64,000 nucleotides of DNA. It comes from Ptychodera flava. Taxonomy: Eukaryota; Hemichordata; Enteropneusta; Ptychoderidae. Shown in pieces: positions 26,301-44,742 of this stretch. A model generated the notes under the pieces. That model saw only the letters and a program-made list of their open reading frames with translations. It ran no database searches and was not told the origin of the DNA. Location of the stretch: assembly GCF_041260155.1 (NCBI RefSeq), contig NC_091940.1, forward strand, positions 25,713,370 to 25,777,369, in the 5' to 3' direction. The translations under genes were made by a program, and so were the position numbers. How positions within the stretch are numbered: the stretch's first letter is position 1; each line of letters starts with the position of its first letter.

Positions 26301-29300
26301 GACCTTGATTGTTGTCAGTTGACCATCATTTTAGAGTACACACATCAGTTATCCAATCACATTGTCCATCTTACCTGTGGTGTGCTGTAGTGTTTACTGA
26401 ACTGTGACACAGAAAAAGCTCGGTTGTAGTCTCCAAGTTCCTCCCTGGTCTCTATAGCTTTCTTCACAAGCCACTGCAATGAAATGCCATTATCAAAAGA
26501 GACTGGTCACTCGATTGACATTATTTTTGAAAAGAAAAACATATCATCGATGAAACTTGGTTCACACTTGATTCGATGTGGCAGGCCAGAGTGAGTAAAC
26601 TTAACTATGTTTACCCCTGGGAACATGCATACTAAGTTTCAAAGCGATTGGACAAGCAATTTCAGGGAAAATGATCTTTTGACCAAAAATGGGAAAAATT
26701 ACCCAAAAATGAAAATATGAAAAAAATCACCCACATTTGAGGATACTCAACTAAGGTCACCTCTTGGTACATGCATACCAAGTTTCAAAGCAATCAGAAT
26801 ATTAATTTAGAGAAAATGATTTTTTGACCAACAAGTTATCGTTGATGACACAGTCCACATTACAAGTCCTTGGAGAAGATAGAGTCCTGTTCATTAATTG
26901 GGTCTGTGATTAAAGATGAGTTGCATGGTGGTGAAAACGTTAAAACATTGTGGGCTTCCACCCTAATTACAAATTCCATTAAATACGTTAACTAGTAATA
27001 AATTGACTGGATGTTGCCAAACACTTTTGCATTCTATCATGACACTGAAAGATAATCACATGTACCACCATTTTTCATACACAATACCGCTAATATAGTG
27101 TCAAATGTGAGCTAAAAATTTAAATTTAGTAGTTGTAATGTTAAGTTTTCAAGTCACACATGACTTGGAATTACCAGTCTATTATACAGTGAGCAGTCTA
27201 AGTTTTCAGATTAAATTTGGGAATTTCTGGACATTTTTGGGTGGAAGTCATATACCTGTACACGTAAAAATTTCTTGCGTTAAAGAAGTTTGTTGATTCA
27301 GAGGTGTGTAAATTGAAATATGAAGGAACAAAGCAATCAAGGCTAAAATCTAAAATAAGTCATTACATTATTTTGATGACATTTCAAATATAAATACTTC
27401 ATTTTCCCTAATCACACACACAAACTGGATTGAACTGCACAATATAACTTGAGGAATAGTCCAATCCAAGTGAACAATAAAAGTCACCTGATCATGAATA
27501 TCGCATAGTATGTTACAACGCACAAGTTGTCAGAACACTACACAAATACCTGCGCAAAGACTAGATTTTCGTCTCATTATTTTTGATAGTGAGGTCGGAA
27601 TCATTCATGAAATATACATGAATGGAGAGCGAGTGAGAAGAAATTGACATACCTGTACAGTTGGATAGATGTGGATGAAATCCAATCCTTGGATCTGATG
27701 AGGCTCCAGTCGATGTGGACACTTCATCCGTGGCAAGACACGCACAATCTTCTCTGTCAGTGCGCTACAATGACACAAATAAAGACTCAGTGATGTATTT
27801 GCACATTTGAACATTGAGAACCAAGAATATTTTCCGACACTGTGATAATCTGTAACTCACATTCTTCTATCTGTACCTATTTGGAAATTTACATGTCAAG
27901 TGACAGCTTTACATTCTGAGTATAAGCTGATGTTGAACACATTGAATTACTATATTTTATTCAAAGTAGGAAGGCACTCGCACTAGAATACAACAGAAAG
28001 CATACCCTTTTACGATATCTGATCTCCTATGTTAATCCTTATCAAGCCAAATTTATATGTCACCATCAGGTTGAGTTGGTTAAAAACCAGAGAGGCTAGG
28101 CATATCCAACATGTTGCATTTCAACAAAGACTTGAAAATTTGAAGGCCCATGAAAACACAGATACTGTAAACAAGAACCGGCCACAACATACTATGCAAA
28201 GTATGTAAACATACTTTTTACTAATTTGGCAGGTGTGAACTGACAGGCAAGCCAGCACACGGGTTCCAACCAGGAATAGACGGTAAATATTACTCTATTA
28301 CACTGCAAAATGTAAGGAGACATATGGATTGATAAATTTTGTACACTTTATCATTCAATTCAGTTACGTCATGTATAGACTGCTTAAAAGTGCACATTAA
28401 GATTGTAAGTGCTCATCTGTCAGAAGTTACTATTAAGTATCTTACATCTTTTGACCGATGGTAGAATTCTCCTGGAAGAGCAAATCAACGTCCACATCAA
28501 AATTACATGTTGTGATGCACCATGTCATTCCACCGACCACCTGCAAGGACAATGTACATCATTTGAGATTTGACCTTACACCTCTTGTAGTCATAGTAAC
28601 GATACTTCCTCTTCAGTTACAATGCAGTTTCAAATGTATAAGAACATGCACATCTTATCAATATAAATCTATCAAACATTTCCATAAACAGAAGAATAAA
28701 CAGAATAAACTGCAAGCATATATTTATCGTCTTATGTATGTTCATGCTTGAGGAATGTATACTTTTTTGATTTGAAATGAGTGAAATCATTAAAAGGTGC
28801 CAAATTAAGACTTCAGAAAAAAAGGAACTTGTGAGCAAATTGTTGAAATTTGCCCATCTTTACTGATCTGATCAGACGATAGAGAAGATTATAAATTTTG
28901 ATGGACGATAATACAATGATATACATCTAACAATGTGACCATCAACCAAGATATCACTCACAAGATGTGATAGAATTTCAAATGGCTATTAAAGGTGGTG
29001 ACAGACAAACCTTGTCAAAGGGTGACAGTCCCTTGATGCGAGCTCTGAAGTAACCAGCAGCAAGCAGCAGTTCTATGGTCTCTTGCAACTTAATGTGCTG
29101 CTCTTCATCTTCACGAACTTCAGCCTAAATGAAGAGGGGGAAATACAAATAAGAACACGCATGATGAATCAGCCAAACAATTGGAGCAAACAGATGAGAT
29201 GGAGGCCATAGTTGCTGACTCTTCCATGTCTTTGAAGTTAAATTGAACGTAGTGGGTCTCTCTTGGTTTGACTCAGTGTAAATGCAAGAAATATGTTTGG

Positions 29301-30500
29301 AAATGTTTAAGCTTATACTAGAACGTCAGAACTAGATTTTCATTCACATTAAATATAAATTGGCACTACCTGACCTTTTCCTTCCTAAATGGTTGTGTAT
29401 GTTCAAGATTTTGTGTTGTTTGCTCATTTATTATCTTGGGGTTTGTACACAGGCTGTGAATATGTGCATGTCACATGTGAGGTATGGAGCACTTGTGATT
29501 GTTTCATAGGCACATAGGAATTTACTCCATGCATTCATGGAAATACATGTTCTTGGTACAGCATAAGTGATAGAGTGCCATCTGTATCAAAACAGCAATT
29601 TAACACTATGTAGTGTGAAACATGCACAATTTGTTACATTTAACTAGGATAATAACTGTCCATGGAGTAACACAAGAAGGTCACTAGGGTCTAATGTCAA
29701 GTCATTTCTCTGGGAGCTTGATACAGTCTTAAGCCACAGCCCTACACAAAACTCGCCTATGCTTCAACTGGCTGCATGCTGTCATTGTAGTTTCCTATCC
29801 TAGCCCTTTTGGCAGGTTGCCTTCTCGCCGACTTGGCTTTGATTGCAACAATGATTGCTGCTAGTTATCCAGCATATCAGAGAAGATTTATTATCATACA
29901 CAGAAATAGGTGTCTCTATCTACATATAAAAAGACAGTTTTTGATGTACGATCATCTGCTATGAAGACTGATGTAGTGATGGAATGCAAATTGGGGAAAT
30001 TCGACTTCCTGTCACTCTGTACAGTACACCACAGGGACAGTGCCGACAATATCAAAGCGCATGCATTAAGTTAAAAATTTGTTTCTGTCTTCAGGGATCA
30101 TCGTCAGCAAATTCAATCTCCGCTCTGAAGTCCATACATGTACAAGAAATTGTCGAGAAATGTTTCCTACGGGCCGGCTAGGCTATGTCCATTGGGCAGT
30201 GGATATTCATTGCCTGTGTATGAATGAGCAGTAAAACATTCTGTTTCATCTAATTCTTATATATCATGGGAACTAAAAACTAACCTGTGAAGGTGGAGCA
30301 TCCATGCTTTTTAAGCTGGTGGACTGCTTGTCCGCTGAGTTCTTCAAGACGGCGAGTTTATTGCAGCACCGCCTCTTTCCTTGTGATGTTGGCAGTACAG
30401 CTGAATCGTCACGAGTCAGAGTGCTGTCGAACTTTAACCTCGGAAGAGCGCCCCCAACAGCCGTATTTGCATACCTAGAAAGTACTTTCGTCTTTTCCAA
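17270..30500 (-). CDS. CCDC93: CCDC93, coiled-coil subunit of the endosomal CCC complex
   Basis: Exons, 5' to 3': 30500-30285, 29124-29011, 28540-28446, 27764-27653, 26473-26375, 25557-25403, 24789-24624, 24064-23978, 23514-23398, 22810-22748, 22096-22023, 21892-21811, 20574-20431, 20129-20021, 19317-19197, 18120-18036, 17383-17270. All phases join, giving 651 codons (the human protein, from memory, is about 630). Recognisable segments are [67 protein letters not shown] and [13 protein letters not shown]. The N-terminal part is globular, the rest a long coiled coil. In vertebrates CCDC93 partners CCDC22 and COMMD proteins with retromer/retriever on endosomes. The N-terminal 72 codons are not conserved as far as I can tell. 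The final exon is unsettled: reading on past 17270 gives a 17-residue tail and a stop at 17216. Confidence 0.92.
18415..18982. mobile_element. 568-bp foldback element with CTGCCCG-repeat ends
   Basis: The ends are TACTAATTACTGCCCG and its mirror CGGGCAGTAATTAGTA. Each arm starts with six or seven short repeats of the type CTGCCCGAGGA (11-14 bp), followed by AATTTCGCCAATTTTAACACT and its mirror near 18870-18890. The arms of about 240 bp match well, and the centre holds further paired GC-rich pieces. No coding frame. It lies in a CCDC93 intron. Confidence 0.85.
20302..20342 (+). repeat. (GA)20 microsatellite
   Basis: An uninterrupted GA run of about 40 bp in the CCDC93 intron between the 20574-20431 and 20129-20021 exons. 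Confidence 0.95.
20757..20849 (-). mobile_element. About 92-bp TTAA-ended repeat, copy A
   Basis: On the minus strand it starts TTAACCCTTTCACCAC and ends GGGGGTGAACAGGTTAA. The short inverted ends (TTAACCNNTTCACC) and the full length match the copy at 60073-60164 and the split copy at 53827-55289. The interior has CCATTGTTATCAATGG, itself nearly palindromic. Confidence 0.8.
20932..21340. repeat. Inverted repeat with about 109-bp arms
   Basis: The left arm 20932-21040 (TGAGCCGCAAGACTCAC...) is mirrored by 21232-21340 (...GTGAGTCTTGCAGCTCA) with few mismatches. The loop of about 190 bp contains ATTGTTATGCAACAACT, which recurs just before the right arm. Likely a foldback element. It lies in a CCDC93 intron. 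Confidence 0.75.
24282..24366. mobile_element. 85-bp hairpin MITE, copy 2
   Basis: TTAGACTGAAAGAACCGTTG pairs with the mirror ending GGCTCTTTCAGTCTAA. It shares the ends and the GGTGCTCTCTATGTT internal block with the copy at 14239. It lies in a CCDC93 intron. Confidence 0.8.
26590..26915 (-). mobile_element. Fragment of a satellite-bearing element, two units plus shared terminal block
   Basis: Two units about 148 bp apart carry CATGCATACTAAGTTTCAAA and CATGCATACCAAGTTTCAAA. On the minus strand the unit contains ATTTTTGGTCAAAA, as in the 10.6-kb array. The block 26831-26915, read on the minus strand, contains ACTGTGTCATCAACGATAAC and GGACTCTATC, and matches 50210-50301. It links the 10.6-kb and 48-kb elements. 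Confidence 0.65.
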
Positions 30501-33177
30501 CCTAGCATTGACCTTGCACTGACTGAAACGAAACGTTTAGTCTTTTAGGTCTGTCGTGTACGAGTAGCGAAATTGACAGTTTGGCATTGAAGCTTTTCTA
30601 TCTTATATTTATAGAAAATAATTAAAATCCTGATTGGGAGGTGTCAACCATTTGGTGTCACACAAATGCATCTTAGGGCAGAAACGACCATAACTTCTAT
30701 GCCAAAGACTACAGTTGGTATAAAATATGTTTGTGTCAAGCGGAGAAGTTGAGTGGGAGAAATATATAGATGATTTATTTCTCTTTAAAGTCAAACATTA
30801 ATATGTTTCTAATATGTAACAATCTTACTACTTTCTTATTACATTTATGTAATACATGAATGTGAAAAAAAGGCTCATCCAACAACTTCTGCAATAGATG
30901 GAATTATATTTTACCCTTCACATTCTTGAAGTTTGTTGGAATTATACTGTGGTTACAGTGGAACAAGCCAAGTGGTGGTCCTTCATTAAGGCAATTTGCA
31001 CCTAAAAAGTGAAAGACTTAAACTTTTGCTCAAACTGTCCTCAGCAAAACTTTCGGCCATTCTTTAAAGTCCCACTAGCTGTATCTTTTAGCATTATTTT
31101 TATGATTTTACTTCCAAGCTAAAATAAGTTTGTGAGAATGTACTAATTAAGGTGTGTGTATACACTTAGTATTAACTACCCTTTGGGACTGTATATGCAA
31201 CTTTGAACAAGATAAAGATTACACTGTGATTAAACATTTGCCCAAAACATTACATGCAGCCCCATGTGGAAAAGCAAAAGCCGTGAATACTGTGCATATC
31301 TCCACTGAAATCTTCACATAAACTGCACAGAGTAGTCCAATGTAGTGCATAGGGGTGAATGTTTTCAACTGTGACATTGTATGTTCTGTTTCCTTTGTAA
31401 TATTACCAATTTTTGAAAATGGTGAGAAATCAAAATGATCATTAAAATTTGAAGTTTTCAAATATTTGACGAAGGAATGGTTTCCTAATGCAGTAAAAGC
31501 ATATCCCTTCAAAGGGTAGAATTCAGAGAAAAGTAGGAGAGGATAGGAAGATATTTTGAGGTCAACAAATTTCAAGAGTTACAGCGAGAGTAAGGCTTAA
31601 AAAAGCAGCAATAACAAGTCATTTTCAATGACAGTCCCTGTCAAATGTAAATTCTGACAATGTACTGATGTAAAAATCTGATTGGAAATGCACTTTCCGA
31701 GTCCAGAAGTGGCTCATGGATACAACAATGTGTATTCTTTGTCTTTGGATAAAGTATTGAAATATTGAAATTGTCTTGTTTTCATTTGAATAAATGAGAT
31801 CTGGGGTGAATTTGATTTGCACAATAATGATTGGCCAGTCACATAATCATGATTGTGTTTCCATATGTCTAATAAAATTATGATTCTAAATCACAAGAGT
31901 GATCACAGGATGGCGGATAGCAAAAAGGGTCGGTACTGAAGGCTGAAACAGCGGTAATTTTAAAGCCTTCAAAAGAGGAATTTGACTTGGACAGCAATCA
32001 GATGATGTTACTTTAATCAGTTACTGCTACATCAAATATATGATAGCTAAATTGATAACAAAATTGGAGAGAAAAACATTTATTTGTTCAGTGTAGATGT
32101 ACACAACAGCCTGAACAGGCACTATTGGAGTGCGGTACAATAACCTATTACAAATAACATACATTTGATGAAAACACAAGCTATTAAACTATAACAATGA
32201 ACAATAGAAGTACCATAGCCAGTCGCTCTTTACTGGGCAGGCTACGGATGCTACAGCTATGCAGAAATGCTCCAACACTGAGGGCAGCAATATCATCTGA
32301 ACATGATCATGCTTGTGAGTCTTGTTTACGGCCTCAATTTCGATTATAATGTCACAGATTTCATAATCTTTATCATATAAATCAAAAGTGCCAAAAACAT
32401 TGGAAAAGAGATAAATGCCTGTAGAGGGCACTATCACACACAATTTTGCATGACTATTTGTGACTGTAGGTGGTATGCTACGGTGGAATTAAATGCATTT
32501 TTATTAATAGTTTATGGGGGCTGGCACTTGACAATGTACAAAGAAACTGAATGGTATTATATACCTAATTAGTTATGGATATACTGGTGTTTTATCCAAC
32601 CGACATGTCATTGATTGGTTGTTTGCAAAGCGTACAATTTACATAACAAAGAGCACCACTGGTTATCTTTCAAGAAAGGTTGGATTATATAAAATTACTG
32701 CTGCCTGGCTTTTTCATCGTGTATGCAACTCATAAATACTTGAAGCTATCTTGAGTAAGCGTATCTATATGCTGACTTTGCAGAGTATAACAATTCTTGA
32801 GTTTAGCCATAGACAGTCTTGCTTCTACTGTCTTTGGTTTTGTGTTCTCTTCAACAGTGCTGTGTAATATGTCAGTAAAACAATCACTGTTCTAAAACTT
32901 CATGTGCGTTCAAACATCATCATGACGACTGAGTCACATCAGGCTCACACAGATGTACATGATAACTCTGTTTTTACATTTTCATTGTCAGACTGATCTG
33001 TGAGTTGGTATAACAGGTGTTCAAATACTATCACTGATAAACCATACGGTTCTATCTTCTGACATACAGCTGGCTGTGCCATACTTGAGGTCTCTCAGGT
33101 AAAGAACTGGGTCATTCCATCCACAATTTTAAAACGGCTTCAACCTGAATCCTCAGTTTAGAGATTAGCATGCATTC
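30501..33177. other. Intergenic between CCDC93 start and WRNIP1 stop
   Basis: CCDC93 promoter DNA should lie just above 30500 (several CpG within 30510-30580, no TATA seen). A solo left end of the TTAA-type MITE is at 30986-31075. A 118-codon minus-strand frame at 31219-31575 has no recognisable domain. WRNIP1 3' UTR probably fills the upper part, with a possible minus-strand AATAAA near 32509. Confidence 0.5.
30986..31075 (+). mobile_element. Truncated TTAA-type MITE, left end only
   Basis: TTAAGGCAATTTGCACCT is followed by AAAGTGAAAGACTTAAACTT and a CAAACTGTCCTCAGCAAAAC block, matching the first 90 bp of the 16658 copy. The rest of the element is absent. Confidence 0.6.
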
Positions 33178-38749
<5,572 letters not shown>

Positions 38750-38774
38750 AGTTCAGTTTTCGCGGCAGAAAAGT

Positions 38775-38799
38775 GGGCGGGGCCCGGCCCGCGCGGGCC
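38775..38799 (-). promoter_or_regulatory. GC box and GC palindrome at the WRNIP1 5' end
   Basis: GGGCGGGGC at 38775-38783 fits an Sp1/KLF-type GC box. GGCCCGCGCGGGCC at 38786-38799 is a perfect 14-bp palindrome. Both lie 26-50 bp upstream of the WRNIP1 ATG in the only GC-rich patch nearby, as expected for a TATA-less housekeeping promoter or 5' UTR. Function is inferred. Confidence 0.45.
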
Positions 38800-38849
38800 T
38801 TTGAAATACAGCAGCGGCATTGGCTCCCTGCCACCATGCCTCACGCAGG

Positions 38850-41296
38850 AATGGACGGGTCCATCTATGACTCTGAATTACTGAGTGTCATATTTTTTAA
38901 TTTTTATGATGAAGAACGGTAGTTATGAATTATTTTGCAATAAAATATTCCCAGAATGACAATATGAACATTGTGGGTGCAAAGTATAACCTGCTAAAAC
39001 AAATGTATCTGTAACAACTCAGGTTTCTGCTGTTTTTAAAATTGTTACAGACAAGGTGATAATTATGTAATGTGTCCATTTTTATGTTTGTTATGTCATG
39101 TGTTGCTGGCCACAGTATCTTTATCTTCTGATGACTTAACAGGGTACATAATTTTAAATTATCAAGTGATGATGATTCTTATCAATGAACTTAAATCATG
39201 GATCTTAATTCTGCCTCAGTATTTTAAAGTTCAATGGTGAATAGTATAAATTTTTAAAAGCATAACATGTGGATCACAGATCACCTCAGACAGAGTGCAT
39301 TTTGAGGTCAAGTTTAAGGGACGATAGCCACAAAACTGCAATTTTTCATTCAGGTGAATCCCTGATTTTATATAAATGGTGGAAGTGGCTAGATCCTGGT
39401 TTGTAATTGTTTACAGCTTTCTTTCCTCGTAATCCCACACAAAAGTTCCACTTTAGTTGTAGCACCATCATCCAATGACTGGTTGATAGAAAGCTTTACC
39501 GCATTTTACTCCAGACAGGCAACTTTGCAGTTTTTAAATAGACCCTCCCTATTCTGATTTTCAACTACTGGTATCTACAAAAAATCTCAGCATATCTTGA
39601 GATTTATTGTATTATTAATCTTACGCACGTAGTAATAAAAACACTACTGAATACTGGGATTATTCTCCACAAGATGGCATTATCAGGATTTTCATGTAGA
39701 CTGGTTTCATAGGTTTTGCCTAACATTTCACAAAGGTATCCCTGGGAATGTCAGGGAAGTCACACCTCAGGGTATGACTGTTTAGTCTGTGAGCATTTTA
39801 AGGAGCTGTAAAAGTATACTTCAGTGTCACCCAAAAAGTATGAACCAAAGTTTCTAATACTGAATGAAAAAGTCTTTCACGATTCACCACTGTAGTTTCT
39901 GTGGAGAAAAATGACACCAGCACAAATAGTAGCAAAACAATCATTTTAATAATAATATTAAAAAGAATTACACACATTCTTTAATTTATGGCCATTTCTG
40001 TACCACTATTAGTGGTACTATCAATAACACAGATAAGCAGCACACAGTAGCCTACTTTTTCACTACTATAACTATCAGTTGAGGTATTTGTTCTGAAGAT
40101 GGCGCTCTGTTGTTGACATTCAGTCTACCCTTTATGACAACCATGGTATATTCTACCACTCAGAGACTTAATTATCACTTTAATACGCTAGTTAGATGTT
40201 AACACCTTTGGCTTTATTGGTAATTACAGAGATGCTTAAATTTTTGTGAACAAGTCATTGCATGGGATCAATATGTGAATGCAGCAAGATTCATTATCAC
40301 ACTTTGTATCTGCTTTCTAAATATCTGAACATGCACTCTCCGAGTATTTGAATAACTATCCATGCACTCGGTTTGTGGGTAAAACAACAGTGTCTTGGCT
40401 TTGGAAAAAGGAGATCTAACAACTCTTTTCTTCCTGCAAAAATAGACAGATAACCAGCTCAATGCCCAAAAAGGTACTATCTTTAATAAAAGAATCCATA
40501 ATTCATGTTTCAAATATCTGCCATGCTATGTCAGTTACACTGTACCCTTGATGTTATAGTTTCAGTTTCAATATTTGGACTTGTCTCTGCATCTTAAGAA
40601 AATGACACAAACTGACTTTTTATCATAATCCAAGTCATCTGAACATGTTCAGTGCTGTGTTTACATAAATACTTCAGTTGTGAGTTACATGCAGAAGATA
40701 ATGCCACTCTTTGAAAGTTTTGCCCTTTGAAGATTGATTTCATCAGAATCACAAACTGACTATGAGATAGATGCAGTGGAGTTCACCATTTGATATCTGG
40801 CATGTAAATAAGTAATGCTGACCTCACTTTGTTGCAGTTGAAATCTTTATATAACAAATCACAACATGATACTAATGCACTACATTACACATGTAATCTG
40901 CCAGGTCTTCTAAAGTTTCTAATGATGACAAAGCTACATTCTACAGTGGCAGTAGAGTCTCCCTCAGGTCAGCCAGCACCAAAGCAGCATATTTCACATA
41001 ATCTCTGTAAGTTACCTTTTTGGTAAAAATTTATCTGTTGGTAAAATATCAGAAATTTTACAGCTACAAAACGTCAATCAGCAGCATATTGATTCATGTA
41101 TGGCATGCAAACAGTAAAGTGAAATGCGTTTTCTATTTCATGAGTCCACATGAACTGCACTATATTCAATATCAAATTCTTGTCTATCTTATATTTGCAT
41201 TGTAGGCGTGTTATGCTCTTCCCAGAGTATCAACACACTTCAGTTTGCCATCAGTGAAACAACACCATTGCTGAATTCATTTGAAAAATATCTAAA
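38850..41296. other. Intergenic between WRNIP1 start and FAM210A stop
   Basis: No exon-like frame or clear repeat family was found. A minus-strand AATAAA near 40213 could serve FAM210A. The rest is AT-rich unique-looking sequence. Confidence 0.5.
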
Positions 41297-44200
41297 TTAT
41301 TTTGACTGTTGTTTCCGTTTTTCCAGTGTTTTTATTGACCTCTCTTTCATGTCCGACATGGATTCCTTCATGGCTTCTCTGAGCGTCTGGTCTTTCGGCG
41401 GAGCCTCGTCCATAACGCCTTTCTTCCGAAGGTAACGCACCATGAACGTGGTTCCACCCAGCGTGATCGTGTACCTCGCCGGAGTTGCTATTTTATACAT
41501 GGCGTATGCAATCAGCAGGCCACTGGCTGTTGGCGTGTTAATTGCTGTGATGATGGATTCGCCGACTCCTATTTTAGCCAGGAACCTTTCAATAAGGGGC
41601 ACCATGTCAACACCACTGTTGATGAAAAGGGAAAAAAAAAAAAAAACTGCAGTGTATACAAAGTACAGTGTAAAAATTAATTGAGGTCAAACTCATTGCA
41701 GTTTCCTGAACATAATATCCAATAATGACCCAGACAGATGGATTTCACTGTGAAACAGAGATGGGCAAAGGATTTTCTGAGTACAACTGTCTGCATAGTA
41801 TTATTTCTATAATCATGAGAGCATAAAAATTGAAATATATCACAACTTTAGACATTGAAGAAAAACAGCAGTAACAACACCTCACATTGGTTTTACACTG
41901 ATGATACTGACCAATAAGGTAAAGTAAAAATCACAATATTCTCTTTATTGTATGTTGGTATTCTTTTTCTAGATCATTTTGAATGAATGTATGAACATGT
42001 GTGACAACTTGATTATTTCTAGAATTAAAACTTTTTATCTGACTTCATTGTTGAACGGCTGCAGGTGTGAGAACATGATTGCACATGCAATATACTGTAA
42101 ATGACTCAATGGCCAATGGCAGTCTTCTTTTCTTCTGATATCATCACAACAAATTCAGGAAAATGGAAAAAAAGCATTCTTAATACATGTACTTTAATTA
42201 ATATTGTCAGAAATACCATGCCCAATGTGATTTGAATAATTTGATATTGTAATAAAGTTTAAAGCTTGTGACTGTACCATAGTAGTCAACATACAAACAG
42301 TTATTGACCAACATTTATGTATTCTTACCTCCTGGTCACTGTAAAATAGAAGGAGCTATACCAGACACAGGATGTGGCAATGTGGACAGGGATCATCACT
42401 TTACTATACTGCTTCAACAGAATCTTATACCTTTCCCATAAACTCAATTTCTGTAGTTCCTCACTGTCAAAATCAAGAGTTTCATCAATCTCTTGTTCTG
42501 CCTTGCTGTCAACAGCCTCGGCCTTGACATTCTCATCTTCAACAGAGTTCAATTTCTGGTCTGCTTCCGTTTTGCCGGAGTCTGTCTTTTTTTGATCATG
42601 TTCCTGTTCACTGACTTTGGATTCAGTCTTTGTGCTGAAATGCCTGCAGCTTACAAACGACGGACTCTTTGGATAACTGGGCAGCAGTGCTAACTTCCAC
42701 TGTACGCCTTCCTGTAACAGGGCGAAGGAGTTGAAAGTGCTGCAATGGGATTCACAGCTTAGGTCGGGCACTGAGCTGACTTTTGTGAAGAAACTGATGC
42801 ACCTGCATTTGTTGATATCTGGGAAATAACAAATAGGGGAATTTTTTCAGATTGTAGAACAGCACTACGTTTATAACAAAGTGGCAAGATATTCACTTTT
42901 CGTGACATCATTCCTGCTGCATTGTAAAAACTTCCCAACACAACTTAAAACTCAAACAGTATTATGTAAATATATTCTGATCGGCCAGGATGCTACTTAT
43001 TGAGTCTGCACTATTTAATCATCGTTGAAACTTGTAAGAAAGCATGCAAACTTAAATATATATGACTATAGGACTCTTTCAGCTATTATTAAGTGCATCA
43101 ATTATTATAATGTATGATGGCATTACAATGATGAGGATTAAAAAAAAAACGTTTAGAGTTGGGTCAGGTACATGTATATCCACGCCATCATGTACACAAT
43201 GCCTATTTCAAGAGGCCAATTAATTCACATGTGAACCTAGCACATCCATGTCTCTTCTCTGTACACAGGTTCTGCTGTACAACTGATAAGAACTGGACAA
43301 TATAAAGTTGACATCTCTTGAATGATATTGTTCAACGAATACTTTTGACAGGACTAACTATCATGTACAGGAAAAGGCCGATTCCTCTGATAAAACTACA
43401 TTTTCCAAAGAATAATTCAGTTGCCAGAAATCTGCTGAATCATTGAATGCCAGAGGTCTCCTAACCACTCCTTGTACCATGGTCCCTTTGTGGAGGGACC
43501 ATGGTTATACATGATGCTGAATGTAAATCCTTTGATGATATTTGCTTTAACTGGTCTAACACTAGAAGTTACCTCATCCAACTATTAATGTGTAACATTT
43601 ACAAGTGTGACGCGTTAGAGTACTCACAGCAGATGAGATGACTATGCACATTTCATAAGTAAAATTGTGTGCTTTAAAGTATTTTGAGGTATTCATTTCT
43701 TGAGAGACGACGTTTTCAATTATTGTATATCTGCTTATGTGAGTGGCAATGGATGTAATAAATATGTAAAAATGTATTCATTGAACTCTGGTACACAGTC
43801 TTCACTTGTACAGAGGTTTTCCCTGTGTGATGGTGATTACTCAGATTAGATTACAATTTATAGGTACTGGTAAGTTAATATTTATGAATATTTTGTCATT
43901 TTTTTCTGGTAATTTTTCAAGGAACTTAACCAATAAATGTATATGAGAGAAGGAAAAGAGTGCTGGCACTTACGACATGCTGGCTGAGAATTGAGAGAAT
44001 TGGGCCTATGATAAGACAAGGAATGGTTTACCAGGATGGATATAGATTCAAAATTGGAAATTCTATTCTATTTGGGATAGCTTCAAACTGGGAAAACAAA
44101 TTGGACATTCCAAAATAGAATTTTCAATTTGTAATCACAAAATCCAAGTAAATTCCATTTTTTGTCATCTGCCATAATTGCCATACTGATGAAACGCCAA

Positions 44201-44742
44201 GCCCCCTTTCCTGGATGGTAAAGTCACCAGTCAAACGCCCTTCCACCTAGTGCCATTGTATACTCCTTGCAGTGAGATCAAATAGTAGTAGTACCAAAAA
44301 TTAAATGATAAAGATCAGATTTGATCTGACCAAAGTGACCTATTAAAATTCATCTTTTCCAATTGGAATGCATTAAGTTTGCTGTGCTATCTTGGCACGT
44401 TACACACTGATAGCAGAGAGAAATTCGGTTATTATATCAACTCAGGTTACATAACTATCAAGTTTTGCACAAATCGTCGTGCACAAACAGTGTGTACATG
44501 TATGTGAGGCATTTCATCGTGCATCTATAATATAGCTACTTCTGCAGTACATGAAAGTAGTGAATAATGTGCACGATTATCAAAACTGGTCGTGCAGACA
44601 AGTTATACATGAACATGGCACGAAGCCATACAAAGACAGCAATACAGTGATACACACCTTGGGCGATATTGAAGAACCGTGTGGTGGTTGTTGGAGCCCT
44701 GGCCACGGCCACGCTGAGTCTGCGGAAAACCGCACTTGCCAT
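41297..44742 (-). CDS. FAM210A: FAM210A-like mitochondrial inner-membrane protein (DUF1279)
   Basis: Exons: 44742-44658, 42818-42329, 41615-41297 (TAA), phases consistent, 297 residues. The ATG sits in a strong context (CCGCCATGG). The N-terminus (MASAVFRRLSVAVARAP) is Arg-rich without acids, as in a mitochondrial presequence. A long acidic, Lys-rich linker follows. The DUF1279 core begins LLKQYSKVMIPVHIATSCVW, a first membrane span, and continues with AYAMYKIATPARYTITLGGT, the second span and the family's best conserved stretch. The C-terminal tail is charged and helical. KVMIPVH and the ATPARYT-LGGT stretch fit FAM210A better than FAM210B as I remember them. FAM210A affects mitochondrial translation and muscle and bone in mammals; the role here is inferred. 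Confidence 0.88.
43476..43505. repeat. Perfect 12-bp hairpin
   Basis: ACCATGGTCCCT, a 6-base loop, then AGGGACCATGGT. It lies in FAM210A intron 1; significance unknown. Confidence 0.8.

Noticed and set aside
31219-31575. 118-codon minus-strand frame upstream of CCDC93
   Set aside because: No domain, no splice or promoter support, no recognisable similarity; kept only as a note in the intergenic entry.
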